NCBI GenBank assembly: GCA_933207985.1
Contig: OW240912.1
Span: 78,340,643 to 78,404,642, forward strand
DNA: 64,000 nucleotides
Origin: Pelobates cultripes
Lineage: Eukaryota; Chordata; Amphibia; Anura; Pelobatidae
Reading direction: 5' to 3'
The notes under the pieces are model-generated. The model was not told the origin of the DNA and ran no database searches. It saw only the letters and a list, made by a program, of their open reading frames with translations. The position numbers were made by a program, and so were the translations under genes. Below are positions 47,931-58,988 of this stretch, in pieces. How positions within the stretch are numbered: the first letter of the stretch is position 1; each line of letters opens with the position of its first letter.

Positions 47931-48054
47931 AGCATGGAGCGAGCACATCATTAGACGCATTTATGCCAAGCTCAGGATGCTATTGGCCAGCATGCATGAT
48001 TCTCAGGCAGCCTGACATGTATCCTTCCAGTTATTTGGGCAGACACGTCTCTGG

Positions 48055-48838
48055 GACAGGGAGGGAAGAAATTTGTGGGTGGGGGGAGAGGGATGAAATT
48101 TGAGTGAGTGGGGGGGAGAGGGAGGGAAGAAATTTGTGTGAGAGGGAGGGAGGAATTTGGAGGAGTGGGGGGGAAGGAGGAGGAATTTGAGGAGGAGAGG
48201 GGGGAGAGGGAGGGAGGAAATTGGAGGAGTGGGGGGAGAGAGGAGGAACTTTGAGTGGGGGGAGAGGGAGGGAGGAAATTTGAGGGGAGGAGGAAATTGG
48301 GTGTGGGGGGGAGAGGGAGGGAGAAACTTGGAGTGAGTGGGGGGAGAGGAGGAAGAAATTTGAGTGGGGGAGAGGGAGGGAGGGAGAATTTGGAGTGGGG
48401 GGGGAAGGAGGAAATTTGAGTGGGGGAGGAAGGAGGAAATTTGAGGGGGGGGGAGAGGAAGGAAATTTGAGGGAAGGGGGAAGGAAGGAGGAGATGAGGG
48501 GGGAGGAAGGAAATTTGAGGGGGGGAGGAAGGAAATTTGGAGTGGGGGAGGAAGGAAATTTGAGGGAGGGGAAGGGTAGGAAGGAAATTTGAGGGGGGGG
48601 AAGGGAGGGAAGGAAATTTGAGGGGGGGGAGGAGAGGAAGGAAATTTGAGGAGGGGGGAGAGGAAGGAAATTTGAGGGAGGGGGGAGAGGAAGGAAATTT
48701 GAGGGAGGGGGGAGAGGAAGGAAATGAGAGGGGGGAGAAGAAGGAAATGAGAGGGGGAGAAGAAGGAAATGAGGGAGGGGGAGAAGAAGGAAATTGGAGG
48801 GGGGGAGAAGGAAATTGACGGGGGTAGGGGGAGAGATT
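48055..48838. repeat. Purine-only minisatellite
   Basis: For about 780 bp the + strand is almost entirely A and G, built of 17-30 bp units such as GGAGGGAGGAAATTTGAG with variable G runs. The units are cleaner toward the right (GGGGGGAGAGGAAGGAAATTTGAG). Three minus-strand frames are open for 270-322 residues of Pro/Ser/Phe-rich sequence only because purine tracts lack stops on that strand. That is composition, not a gene. Confidence 0.95.
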
Positions 48839-48845
48839 GACATCC

Positions 48846-49080
48846 ATCACACACACACACACAATGCACCCCTTGCACACAGAAAACCACACAATGCACC
48901 CCTTACACACAGCAACACACAATGCACCCCTTACACACACTCAGTGCATCCCTTACAGACGCACACACTGCATCCCATACATACACAAACTCACCTTGCA
49001 GCCCTTACACATACAAACACAGATTCACACAATGCATTCCTTACACACATCAGGACATCCCCCCCCCACACACACACACC
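48846..49080. repeat. CA-rich minisatellite
   Basis: About ten units of CACACAATGCACCCCTTACA and variants follow directly on the purine tract. Both arrays appear to be internal parts of a larger non-autonomous element whose end resembles 49540-49685. Confidence 0.9.
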
Positions 49081-49349
49081 CCTGTGAACAAACTCATTGG
49101 TGGAACATAAAGGTGGACCCTGGGACCCAGACCTTGAGCTGTGTAAAGGGCCCTCAAAAAATGGAGCTGCTTCCCGTTCTCCCAGAACATTGATTTTTGT
49201 GACCACAGTTACAAACCGCCTCCAGAGAGCCTGTTCTACACCAGACCAGTGGAGCCAGACTGCAGCTAGAGCCCATCATCATCCTCATCTGGTTGTAAGT
49301 AGGCAATCTAGTATATTATTCGTGGCACTAATCTCTAATTTACCTCACA
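49081..49349. other. Repeat-derived spacer
   Basis: Contains GGGACCCAGACCTTGAGCTG near 49121, also found at 49634 (GGGGCCCAGACCTTGAGCTG). It is therefore a diverged copy of the hAT-like end sequence described at 49540-49685. No gene. Confidence 0.55.
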
Positions 49350-49353
49350 TTAA

Positions 49354-49539
49354 AGGGACACTATAGTCCCCAGAACCACTGCAGCTTAATGTAGTGGTTC
49401 TGGTGTCTATAGCCTGTCCCTGCAGGCCTTTTATTGTAAACACGGCAGCACTGTGTTAGTTAACATGGCAGGTCATATGGGTGGGGCATTGTGATGTCAC
49501 ATGGGGGGCGGCAAACTTTACTTTTGACTAGGGCGGCAA
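49354..49539. mobile_element. TTAA-type MITE, left end only
   Basis: Begins AGGGACACTATAGTCCCC directly after TTAA (49350-49353) and continues ACCACTGCAGCTTAATGTAG, a common layout of TTAA-flanked frog MITEs. The right end was not found. It runs into the hAT-like end sequence near 49,540. Confidence 0.6.
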
Positions 49540-49685
49540 AAATCCTTGCACCGGCCCTGCAGACACTGCATCCCTGTGGGCGGACTCAGGTGGGGGGGGA
49601 CAGACGGACGGACTCGGGTGTAGGCACCGGGGGGCCCAGACCTTGAGCTGTGTCAGGGGCCCCAAAATTTCTGATGGCAGCCCTG
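49540..49685. mobile_element. hAT-like element end, related to 52298-53242
   Basis: Reverse-complemented, this starts CAGGGCTGCCATCAGAAATT and TTGGGGCCCCTGAC, matching the left end of the complete element at 52298 (CAGGACTGCCACCAGAAATT) for about 120 bp. Only one terminus can be placed with confidence. Confidence 0.65.
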
Positions 49686-50639
49686 GTTCTGGTTACATGA
49701 TCTGCGTCAATGGCCTACCCTTTTACACGGCCCATTGACTTCCTGCTTCACTGGACACTGCTGTTAGGGGGTATGGATTCACTTATAAGATGAAAGCATG
49801 AATTAGAGAGAGATTAGCATATTTTAAGAGAATCTGAGTTTTTTTATAGCTGCATCCTATGAGTTTCCCTCCGGCAACATCTCCACCAGATACATAACGC
49901 TTGAGAGGTATGACTGTTTTAGTGTTTTTGGTCGATAAGATTCTGTACTTAGGCCCCTCATAATTGTTAGCACCAGGTCCACTGGGCTCTTAATCTGGCC
50001 CTGACTGCGTATTTCCCATTTACTAGAGACAAACGACAGACTTCACATGAAGAAAAATACCTTGATCACAGGGAGACTAAAACAAATGACAACGTGATCC
50101 AGCAAAAAGAAGGGGGATTAATGCTCTTACGTGTTTCATGCTTCAATGGCACTTCAGAAACAAAAGACCCAGAGGGGGCAAGTTTATTTTGGTGCAATAA
50201 ATAATTGTAAAATGCAATGTAAGTGTCAACTGACTAGCTCCCCCATTCAGAAAAGTGAATTTAAAAGATATATTTTTCACTCACTTTTATGAATAGGGAA
50301 CTATTATTAGCTGTTATCATCAGCTGATGCTCTCAGCCTATCAGCGGTACCCTGTCTAAAGGTTCCTGATTGAAGTCTTGGATCTGCATAGGAGAGGCAA
50401 AGCAATTAGGTGCAGTCTTATAGATTTTAGAGTAAAACATTTGTTAACAATTTAACCCCTAAAGGTAAGATGGTGCATTATGATGAAGTTGTTAAGGTGC
50501 TCAGAATATCCATTTAAAGGGGAAAAGTGATTTCCTAGGATCTTTCATATTATGTTTAATCACCCCTATGTTTTACAAATATGTAATTGTGAGATATCAG
50601 TTATAAAATTTAATATAGAAATCCACACCTCTTGTTCAG
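49686..50639. other. Intergenic DNA, nothing recognised
   Basis: AT-rich. Bases 50310-50350 share CAGCTGATGCTCTCAGCC-like words with 35120-35160, suggesting an old MITE. No gene. Confidence 0.45.
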
Positions 50640-51035
50640 GCAAATGTACACCTCCATTTCTCGGGGGCTGCACCATTCCTGTGGAACTCGCTTCCCTCCT
50701 CCGTTAGATGCTCACCCAGTCTCCACTCCTTCAAAAAATCGTTAAAAACCCACTTCTTCATAAAAGTGTATCAATTAAACTGTTAATAGCTCCTGACTGA
50801 TTCCTCTTCTGCAACTGTCACTAGTCTAATACTATCCTTACCTTTTTGTGTCATTTTACCCCACTCCCTCTAGCATGTAAGCTCATTGAGCAGGGCCCTC
50901 AACCCCTCTGTTCCTGTGTGTCCAACTTGTCTGGTTACAATTACATGTCTGTTCGTCCACCCATTGTAAAGTGCTGCGAAATTTGACGGCGCTCTATAAA
51001 TATCATCATCATAATAATAATAATAATAATAATTT
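50640..51035 (+). mobile_element. L2/CR1-like LINE 3' end
   Basis: Bases 50680-50780 translate to LWNSLPSSVRCSPSLHSFKK followed by SLKTHFFIK, the C-terminal end of a CR1/L2-clade reverse-transcriptase ORF. The 3' UTR shared with 23816-23970 follows, and the copy ends GGCGCTCTATAAATATCATC with ATAATAATA repeats. It is 5'-truncated, as is usual for LINEs. Confidence 0.8.
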
Positions 51036-52289
51036 TGGCTTCTGATCAATCATTGTGTTATTATAGGCTCTTTCTCTTGCCTTTCCCTGGCAGTGTCTGG
51101 TTTGAAATAATTTTGGTATATTTTCTAAATCTTTAAAATAAATATAAAATAATACCTCATATCTCATTAAAAAAAAAAGTTAAGAAAAGTCCTGGGTGTT
51201 TTGCACTGTTTGATTTGAATAGTGTAATTTTCAGAGACGGTACTGTTCACCTTTAAGTCTGATTGCTAATGTGCATTACCATTTAGGTAACCAAGCGTGA
51301 CGTCTATTTGCCTTTTCAAGGTGCTTCTAATAATAGATAATGCATAGAACAAATGGGACAATCTGACAGAAAGAAGATAAAGTGATGGCTGTATTATATT
51401 CTTATGGTCATGAGATGTTTATTGCTGCATAATTTGTCTTGCTTTATTCTCTATTTAAACATGTCACTTATTCACTAAACAGTGAGTTATGCTGAACTGA
51501 TGTGAACCAGGACATGTGGCCAAATACCGGTACCTTAATTGGAAGAGGGGTGTGAATTGCCTAGGTTAAAACCTCTACCTCATTCAAGTTTATTTATCAT
51601 ACATTCATCTTTGTTTGTACATATTGTTGTTTTTATTTTTTTTATTTAGTTGGAGTCATTATTAGTTATTATAGAATGTTTTTTCAGTACATTAGGATAA
51701 ATTGGCAGTGCAGGATAAGATGAAAAGAATTAAGAAAATATCATGGTATGTTGCCTCCAAAGCACTCATAAATTTAGGAGCCCCCATCTTACATGACCGC
51801 ACAATAGTTTATATCCAGATTTTGATTAATAATTTTATGCTAATGAGGATCGGTCACTTTTAAGTATTTCGTAAAGGTATATTTCTTGTACAATACTGAT
51901 GAAGACTGCGTTCAAATTTAATTTATATTCCAACACAATCCAAAAACACCATAAGACAAAGTTGGGACTAAGGTTGAGAAAAGGCGTAGCTCTGCCTTCA
52001 TTTTTTTTTTTGTCCAAACCCCGCAGCCATCACAACTGACGACAACAAAAATCTATAAAGGGGTAGAACTCAAATGCATGTTTTATAAAAAGTGCATCAA
52101 CAAAGCGCATTTAAATTGGAAACTGCTCTGTGTATGGTGTGCCCTCAGTGGGCTGGCTTGCTTGATTGCCAGGCAGCTTGGTGTGCATTTACACCAGCCA
52201 GACCTACCAGCAATTTAAGGAAAACCCCTAGAGCCCTAGAAAAGAGTAACATTGGAATAGAAAGGGGATTTGGACCAAAGTCTGGCACT
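51036..52289. other. Intergenic DNA, nothing recognised
   Basis: AT-rich stretch without conserved motifs on either strand. It ends at the target duplication of the hAT-like element at 52298. Confidence 0.5.
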
Positions 52290-52297
52290 GTCCCTTC

Positions 52298-53242
52298 CAG
52301 GACTGCCACCAGAAATTTTGGGGCCCCTGATGCAGCCCAAGGTCTGGGCCCCTGGGGTCCACCTCCGAGCCTGCTCACATGACCCACCCTGCGTCCGTCC
52401 ACATGGCAGGCCATCAAACCCACCCACAGGGCCCATCCTGAGTCCACCAACAAGGATAAATTGTGCAGTGAATTGGTGTGTGTATAATGCAGAGTGTGTG
52501 TTTGTGTGTATTAGATGTAGTGTGTTTGTGTAGTGGATGCTGTGTGTGTTTGTGCAGTGAATGCTTTGTGTATAGTGAAAGTGGTGTGTGTTTGTGTAGT
52601 GAGTGTGATGTGTGTGTTTTTATAGTGAATATAGTGTGTGTGTTTGTGTAGTGAATGCTTTGTGTTTAGTGAATGTGGTGTGTGTTTGTGTAGTGCATGC
52701 AGTTTGTGTGGTGGATGATGTATGTTTGTGTGTGTAGTGGATGTGTCTTTATGTTGGACAAATGCTGTGGGGGTATTATTTTTTTTTGTGTTTAATTTAA
52801 AAAAATATATTCTGCCCCTCCCTGCCTCTTAACTGTAGCCAGGAAGGGGGGACACTGGATTCTCTGGTGGTCCGGTGGCTCAACTGGTTGTGCCAGCAAA
52901 GAGGGGCCCTGCAGTCTCCGTGTTCCTCTACTTCTCTTGCAAGCCTGGAATGCATTGTGTGCTGTGGAGCATCGTCATGGCAACCCGCGGTAGCGCTTTA
53001 CAGCTGCGGCTCGCAAGAGTGCCGGAAGGGGAGGTCAGTGTGTCCTGGGCCCTCTTGGAAGCCAGCAAGGCCTCTTAAAAGCATACATATATCGCGGTAC
53101 TCTCTCTCTCTATATATATATATACATGCAGATTGGAGGGCGGGGGCATGGGCACGCAGAAAATTACCAATGCAGTCCAGCCACCCAGGACCGCTGGTCC
53201 CATGATACTTTTGATGGTTGTCACCCCCTGATGGCAGCACTG
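52298..53242. mobile_element. hAT-like non-autonomous element with TG-rich minisatellite
   Basis: The ends CAGGACTGCCACCAG and the complement of CAGTGCTGCCATCAG form inverted repeats. The flanks are gtcccttc (52290-52297) and gtccctgc (53243-53250), 7 of 8. The interior has TGTGTGTTTGTGTAGTGAATG-type units (about 52470-52745), then GC-rich sequence similar in plan to the 39953-40868 element, including CTGGTGGTCCGGTGG versus CTGGTGGTCCAGTGG. It has no coding capacity. Confidence 0.85.
52470..52745. repeat. Minisatellite, TGTGTGTTTGTGTAGTGAATG-like units
   Basis: About a dozen imperfect 20-25 bp units sit inside the hAT-like element at 52298-53242. Confidence 0.9.
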
Positions 53243-53408
53243 GTCCCTGCTAAACAGGTATGTGTTAGTGTATAAAGGAGTGAGTAGCTGAATGTCTCTG
53301 TGTAAGGGAGTAAGGATTTGTGTGTGTATGACGATAAAGATTTGTGTGTATGTGTGTGCATTTTGAATTAAGCCCATTCTAAAACCAGCTCTATACAATG
53401 CCTTAAAG

Positions 53409-53512
53409 TAGGGGCAGACAACCGTTGGCACTCCAGATATAGTTGACTACATCTTTGCATTATGGGAGTTGCAGTCCACAACATCTGGAGTGTTGAAGGT
53501 TGCCTAACCCTG
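53409..53512. mobile_element. Palindromic hAT-like MITE, copy 3
   Basis: It starts TAGGGGCAGACAACCGTTGG, ends GGTTGCCTAACCCTG and has the inner complementary words CACTCCAGATATAGTTGAC and CCACAACATCTGGAGTG. The flanks are ccttaaag (53401-53408) and ccttaaat (53513-53520), 7 of 8. Confidence 0.85.
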
Positions 53513-54280
53513 CCTTAAATGAACACTCCAAGGTCTAAATGTTGTTTTTTTAATAACCTAATATTTAGTAGATATACCCCCCCAGTGAAAACGTGCATGC
53601 ATTTATTTATGCATTTTTTTCATTGGTAAAATATCTAAATACAGTAGCTTCCCCTTTTCCCCAGCATATTCTTTCAGTCTGTGAAGCTTCTCTATTAGAA
53701 AAATCCAAACAGCCGGCAGAAATATAGCAACTTAATCTCAATTAAGATGTTATGGTGCCTGGTAGTGATGTCCCGAACGGTACGCCGAACGGTTTTCGAA
53801 CGGTTCGCCACAGACTCATCATTGAGTAAACTTTGACCCTGTACCTCACAGTCAGCAGACACATTCTAGCCAAGCAGCAGCAGACCCTCCCTCCCAGACC
53901 CTCCTACCTCCTAGACCTTCTACCTCCTCCTTTGTACTTTCCACAGAAATAATAATTGCATCTATGAATGTTACAATTGTGCCATTCCATAGATATGTCA
54001 CACTTCTTACTTGTGACCCAATATAGCGGACATCCCAATCCCGCCCAACAGCGTAATTTACGCAACTCATGTTTAGGCTTGATTAGAAGACTAAAAAAAA
54101 AAAAAATGAGGCTTAAATATTAATGTTTCTTTTGGATATGATACTGTAACACAAGGCTAATGGCCATTACCATATCAAAGGACCCCCTATCTAAGAGGGA
54201 ATCTAGACATATGGCAAATTAGAGAGTTAGTTTATATTTAAACCAGACTTCCAGGCCACTTATGTATGACTTCTCACACC
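53513..54280. other. Old MITE ends and spacer
   Basis: Bases 53515-53740 share a plan with 57094-57240 (TTAA followed by GAACACTCCA or GGACACTCCA, then TTTTTTCATTGG), so both are copies of one TTAA-type repeat. From 53763, TAGTGATGTCCCGAACGG resembles a hAT terminus, but its partner is not found. No gene. Confidence 0.5.
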
Positions 54281-55325
54281 TTACAGAGTAGCTCTGTAAG
54301 GCTGTGTCTTCTTGGTCGGTGATTTAAGCTTCTGCAGAGACTCAAGGGTGCTGCTGGTTGTGGGTTCTCGGTCGCTCTTTGGTGTCTCTGAAGTGTTTGC
54401 TCGTGTGTGAGCTGAGAGACCGAGTTTCTGCAACATTGGCTCTGGATCCTCTGCTGATGTCAGTGTTGCCGTCTCGTCTCCATTGGTCACCACTAGGGAT
54501 CCCCCTAGTCCCCAGCAGTACCTTATACTCTGAGTTTTCTGGCGGTTGAGGCCAGCTTCCTCCTTTCTGTTAGGGCAGAGAATGGTATGTCCACATATAT
54601 TGAGACCACCTGGCCCTTGTATTGTACCGTTCCCCGTTCTCTTGAGCATTTCATAATCTCTGCTCTCACTGAGATATCTCGGGTTATGGCAATTACATCT
54701 CTAGGTGCGTCGCATGGAGCCGCAGCTGACTTCTGCACTCTGAATGCAGAAGTTATCATGGGTTGGGCATGAGGTTTCTTTGACGCTATCCCTATCGAAG
54801 GTGAGTATCGTCTAGCCCGGTACCTGTTCTGAGATGTTTCTGAAGCGTAGATTTTTTTGTCTGTGGCGCGTTTCTAGGGTAGTCACTGCTTGGGTCAGTT
54901 GTTGCACCTGGGAGGAGAGACTATTCAGTCTGTTTCCTGTACCCTGTGACAGATCTCCCCTATTTCTGCCTGGAGGTCTTCCTTCCAGACCTTCCGGAGG
55001 TCAGTCATTAGCTTCCTGATATCTCCCTTTGTGGAGGGAGTTGGAGTCACTCCTGTGAGGCCTCTGATAACTCTGGCGTCCCCTGATACTCCAGCGCCAT
55101 TTTAGCCTGGTGCTGTGCAGCTGGCCTCTGAAAGGAAAGCTGAATATCTTGCTGCTGGGGAGCCTCTTGGTGGTAAGGCTTCTTATGTTTGCGCCCCATT
55201 GCCTCTGTCTGTGGGGGGTGTCGATTTTAGTGCAGTGAATGCTGGCTTCTGTGGCTCTTTCTTCAGGTTTCTCCTAGGCCATAACGGAGCTCACGTTTAC
55301 TTGCAAACTCTGTAGGCCACGCCCC
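54281..55325 (-). pseudogene. L1 5' end with ORF1, 3'-truncated
   Basis: The minus strand begins GGGGGCGTGGCCTACAGAG at 55325, a typical frog L1 start. Its C-terminal domain reads APRDVIAITRDISVRAEIMK, then GTVQYKGQVVSIYVDIPFSA and LTERRKLASTARKL (54759-54523). These match the ORF1 RNA-binding C-terminus (PRDVI, QYKG, D-S--L---R). Frameshifts are present. No ORF2 follows, so the copy lost its 3' half. Confidence 0.8.
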
Positions 55326-55334
55326 CTCAATTTT

Positions 55335-57391
55335 CTATTTTTAAGGGATATCTACCTTTCTTATACATATCCTACCTATATGTTGGTTGTTTATCAGAAA
55401 AAGATTGTTGATGTAACCCAGAATATGGGTTGCAATCTGGATGATGGCTTGTTTGTGCATCAACTCCGGAGTTTCTTTGGAGACAAGGACTGCCTCTTGT
55501 TGATAAAAAAAACTATTTCTCTTGGAAAAGAACATTGTACTGGTAGAGAAATAAATCTATGCAATAGCCTGTTACAGCCTGAAGAACCCAATCATCTGAT
55601 GTTAAAAAGGACCAGACTTGTGAAAAATGGGTGAGTTTGCCCTCCTACTATGAGTAGGGAAGAATGGGGATTATAAGCACTTAACATAAGGGCATCGTCC
55701 TGAAAGAACCTCTCTGCATAAGGCCGGAAAGACGTTCTTCTAACACCTGCAAACATTTTACGATGAAATATTTTGCGCAAATTAGTTTGCGCTTAATCTA
55801 AAGCTGTAAAGGTATGGACAAAGGATTATAATTCCATAACCGATTAATCTCCAAAAAGCAACCCATTGGCTTGGGCGCATAGCTCATTGAGGGCCAAATT
55901 GAGGGCCAAATTAATGAGCTTAGGCTCAATTTTTTAGCAAAGTGGACAGTATTGACGTTTCCCACCAAACAAATTAATCTTTAGATCCAACCACATATTG
56001 TTTTGTAATCATACACTGGTCGTTTTCGACCACTTCAAATATCTTGACTGCTGGGTCCAAGATGTCCGGGATTTTGTCTTGATATTTCATCAGAGAGAAA
56101 TCTAAGCCTTTTCTCTACTTTCATCTGGTTTTCCCCAGAAATTGGGATTGACCGTGGGCACCTTACAGACATTATATGGGATTGTGGGGTGTGGGCACCC
56201 TGCCCATAGTTTATTGCGTATTGCCTTCTCTAAAGGCTTGAAGCAATATATATATGAATAGAAGGACACCATTTCAGACTGTGAATGACGCAAATCATTA
56301 GTGCCAAACTGGGGATCACCTTGTGGGACTAAAATTCTACAGTCTTCCCCAGAGACCGGTAAACTTACCTCAACCCCAGAGGGTTTGACCGGCAGCGTGC
56401 CGTGAGAGGAGATGGTCACCTCTCTATCAACACCATTGACTCTGGTTCAAACTAATCATCCGAAGAATCTGTAAGGGACTAAGGGAACTCTTCCTCTATA
56501 TTGCTCAGCTCAGACTCAAACAAATCTAATTGGGTTTTACCCTCTTCCAACGACTAGTCGATTTTGCCTGGCTAGTGGCTCATTTGCTCTGTGATATATT
56601 TAAAGCGCAATCAGTGACTGGTGGTGTACTGTCCATCTCAAGTGGTTTGGAGGAGTGTTTGAATTTGGATAATGCTTTGCAGCCTGCGTGTGGTGGATTA
56701 GGTGCTGATAAAGGCCGTGCTTTAACTGAACCGGGTGAGAGTTGAAGGGATGAGCATGTACGCCTAGTTTGGAAAGTAAAATACAAGGAGCAGCTGGACA
56801 AGAGGTAAAATAACAGAAAATAAATAGTGAGAAAAATACAAAAGAAGGGTAGACCCCCAAGACTTCCCTAAGCCCCACTGAAAGAGTATAGGCCAGGGAG
56901 GTCAAATGGGAAACTTCAAAATCTAAGACACAAAAGGATAATACAAAAACAGATAAGGGAATACACAAAGTCAATAAAACATAGTAATCATGATAAACAA
57001 TGATAATAAAAACCAATAATATTATTAAACTATATGACCATAAGAGCAATAATAGAAATCACACAGTTAAGAACCAGGGGACTAGGTTGTACTTAAAGGG
57101 ACACTCCACTGCCCAAATACAAAATAAATAAAACTCACTTGTTAGCAAATACACCCCAAATGAAAATGCATTTTTTCATTGGAGTTACATCTAAAATCAG
57201 TTTGCAAAACTGCAGTTCTCTTGTCTGCTGCCTTTGCAATTCATAATTTTAACAAACAATTTTATTCATAATGGTATGCTTAGCCTGAACATTGAAGGTA
57301 CAGTGGTTATGTGCTGTTGTTTTTTGCTGCTGAGGGAAATATAGAAAGAGTTCAGCATAAAAGGAGCTTCCGTGTCATTAATAAAATATTG
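55335..57391 (-). mobile_element. Second DIRS-like fragment
   Basis: The minus strand encodes a relative of the DIRS gag (KAIRNKLWAGCPHPTIPYNV at 56102-56419, compared with KATRNKLRAECPRPTAPNKV in the first copy) and the start of its polymerase (VSKETPELMHKQAI and GYINNLFL, 55341-55535). The outer end at 57321-57391 matches the outer part of the 14726-14928 terminal repeat (TTTGCTGCTGAGGGAA, TTAATAAAAT). The catalytic reverse transcriptase and the other terminal repeat are missing. A TTAA-type repeat lies within it at about 57094-57260. Confidence 0.78.
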
Positions 57392-57559
57392 TAACAATAT
57401 TTATCTTCTGGATCAAAAGATCACTTGATTAGGACCTTCTTTGACAAGTGTTGTTCATCTCTTATGTACAGTAAAAAAAATCCAAAAAAAAACAATGTCA
57501 AAAAAGTCATAAATTGATTTACATGTCAATGAGTGAAAAAAGTATTTGACCCCTTTGAC

Positions 57560-58840
57560 TTAGTACTTGGTTGCAAAACCCTTGTTGGCAATCACAGAGG
57601 TCAGACGTTTCTTGTAGTTAGCCACCAGGTTTGCACACATCTCAAGAGGGATTTTGTCCCACTCCTTCTCTCAAAGTCATTAAGGTTTCGAGGTTGACGT
57701 TTGGCAACTCGAACTTTTAGCTCCCTCCAAGGATTTTCTATGGGCTTAAGGTCTGGAGACTGGCAAGGCCACTCCAGGACCTTAAAGAACCACTGTAGTG
57801 CCAGGAAAATATACTTGTTTTCCTGGCACTATAAGGTCTCTAGGTCCCCCCCACCCTTCGGGTCCCCCTCCCGCCGGGCTCTAGGTTGAGGAAGGGGTTA
57901 AACACTTACCTTTTCTCCACTGCCGGGCTCCCTCGGCGGTGGGGACTCTCCGCCTCCTTTCCCCGTCACTGGCTGAATGCGCATTCGCGGCATGAGCCGC
58001 GTGCGCATTCAGCCAGTCCATAGGAAAGCATTCTCAATGAAGATCACAGTGAGAATCGTGGAAGCGCCTCTAGCGGCTGTCAATGAGACAGCCACTAGAG
58101 GCTGGATTGATTCTTTGAAACTGCTATGTTTACAGCAGAAAGGGTTAATCCTAGATGGACCTGGCACTCAGACCACTTCAATAAGCTGAAGTGGTCTGGG
58201 TGCCTATTGTGGTCCTTTAATGTGCTTCTTCTTGAGACACCCTTTTTTTGCCTTGGATGTGTGTTTTGGGTCATTGTCATGCTGGAATACCCATCCACGA
58301 CACATTTTCAATCCCCTGGCTGAGGGAAGGAGGTTCTCACCCAAGATTTGACGGTACATGGCCCCGTTCATCGTCCCTTTGATGTGGTGCAGTTGTCCTG
58401 TTCCCTTAGCAGAAAAACACCCCCAAAGCTCGATTTTGGTCTCATCTGACCACAACACTTTCACGCAGTACTCCTCTGAATCATTCAGATGTTCATTGGC
58501 AAACTTCAGATGTGCCTGTGCACAGTATTTCAATCCTTCACGGCGTAGAGTGTTACCAATTGTTTTCTTGGTGATTAACAAGATCCTCCCGTGTAGTTCT
58601 GGGCTGATTCCTCACCGTTCTTAGGATCATTGAAACTGCCCAAGGTGAGATCTTGCATGGAGCACCAGACAGAGGGAGACTGACAGTTATTTGTGTTTCT
58701 TCCATCTGCAAATATTTGCACCAACTGTTGTCACCTTCTCACCAAGCTACTTGGCGATGGTCTTGTAGCCCATTCCAGCTTTGTGTAGTTCTACAATCTT
58801 GTCCTTGACATTCTTGGAATGCTCTTTGGTCTTGGCAATG
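57560..58840 (-). pseudogene. Tc1-like transposase, broken
   Basis: N-terminal helix-turn-helix words ([19 protein letters not shown], about 58800-58740) are followed after stops by [20 protein letters not shown] and [11 protein letters not shown], which holds the first catalytic Asp. [12 protein letters not shown] holds the second. The reading frame is cut by the TTAA MITE at 57786-58216. Left of it the protein resumes with [20 protein letters not shown], supplying the third acidic residue (Glu) of the DDE triad, and [15 protein letters not shown]. Stops and frameshifts make it inactive, but all three catalytic residues are still visible. Confidence 0.92.
57786..58216. mobile_element. TTAA-flanked MITE, copy 2, inside the Tc1 transposase
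   Basis: This 431-bp element is flanked by TTAA at 57782-57785 and 58217-58220. Removing it with one TTAA rejoins GGACCTTAATGTGCTTC of the transposase gene. The sequence parallels 35186-35662 almost throughout (GTGCCAGGAAAA..., CACTTACCTTT, AAGCATT, GCCACTAGAGGCTGGATT). It is non-coding. Confidence 0.93.
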
Positions 58841-58863
58841 GTGGAGAGTTTGGAATCTGACTG

Positions 58864-58988
58864 ATTGTTTTTGTGGACAGGTGTCTTTTATACAAGTAAC
58901 GAGCTGAGATTAGGAGCACTCCCTTTAAGAGAGTGCTCCTAATCTCAGCTCGTTACCTGTATAAAAGACACCTGTCCACAAAAACAAT
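58864..58988. repeat. Long hairpin in the Tc1 element
   Basis: The arms 58864-58921 and 58931-58988 are 58 bp each and reverse-complementary with a single mismatch, around a 9-bp loop (CCTTTAAGA). It lies between the transposase start and the right terminus, in the untranslated leader. Confidence 0.95.

Noticed and set aside
47972..48940. Three overlapping 270-322 residue Pro/Ser/Phe-rich open frames on the minus strand
   Set aside because: They lie on the purine-only minisatellite. All three frames are open because the complement of A/G tracts has no stop codons, and no start context, splice sites or known domain is present.
49400..49693. Possible 8-bp duplication gttctggt around a hAT-like element (49400-49407 and 49686-49693)
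   Set aside because: The sequence after the left copy does not match the element terminus, and the left copy is part of the TTAA-type MITE consensus, so the match is probably chance.
53852..54070. Possible small gene on the minus strand
   Set aside because: Composition and position fit a decayed hAT-like end starting at 53763. No conserved motif.
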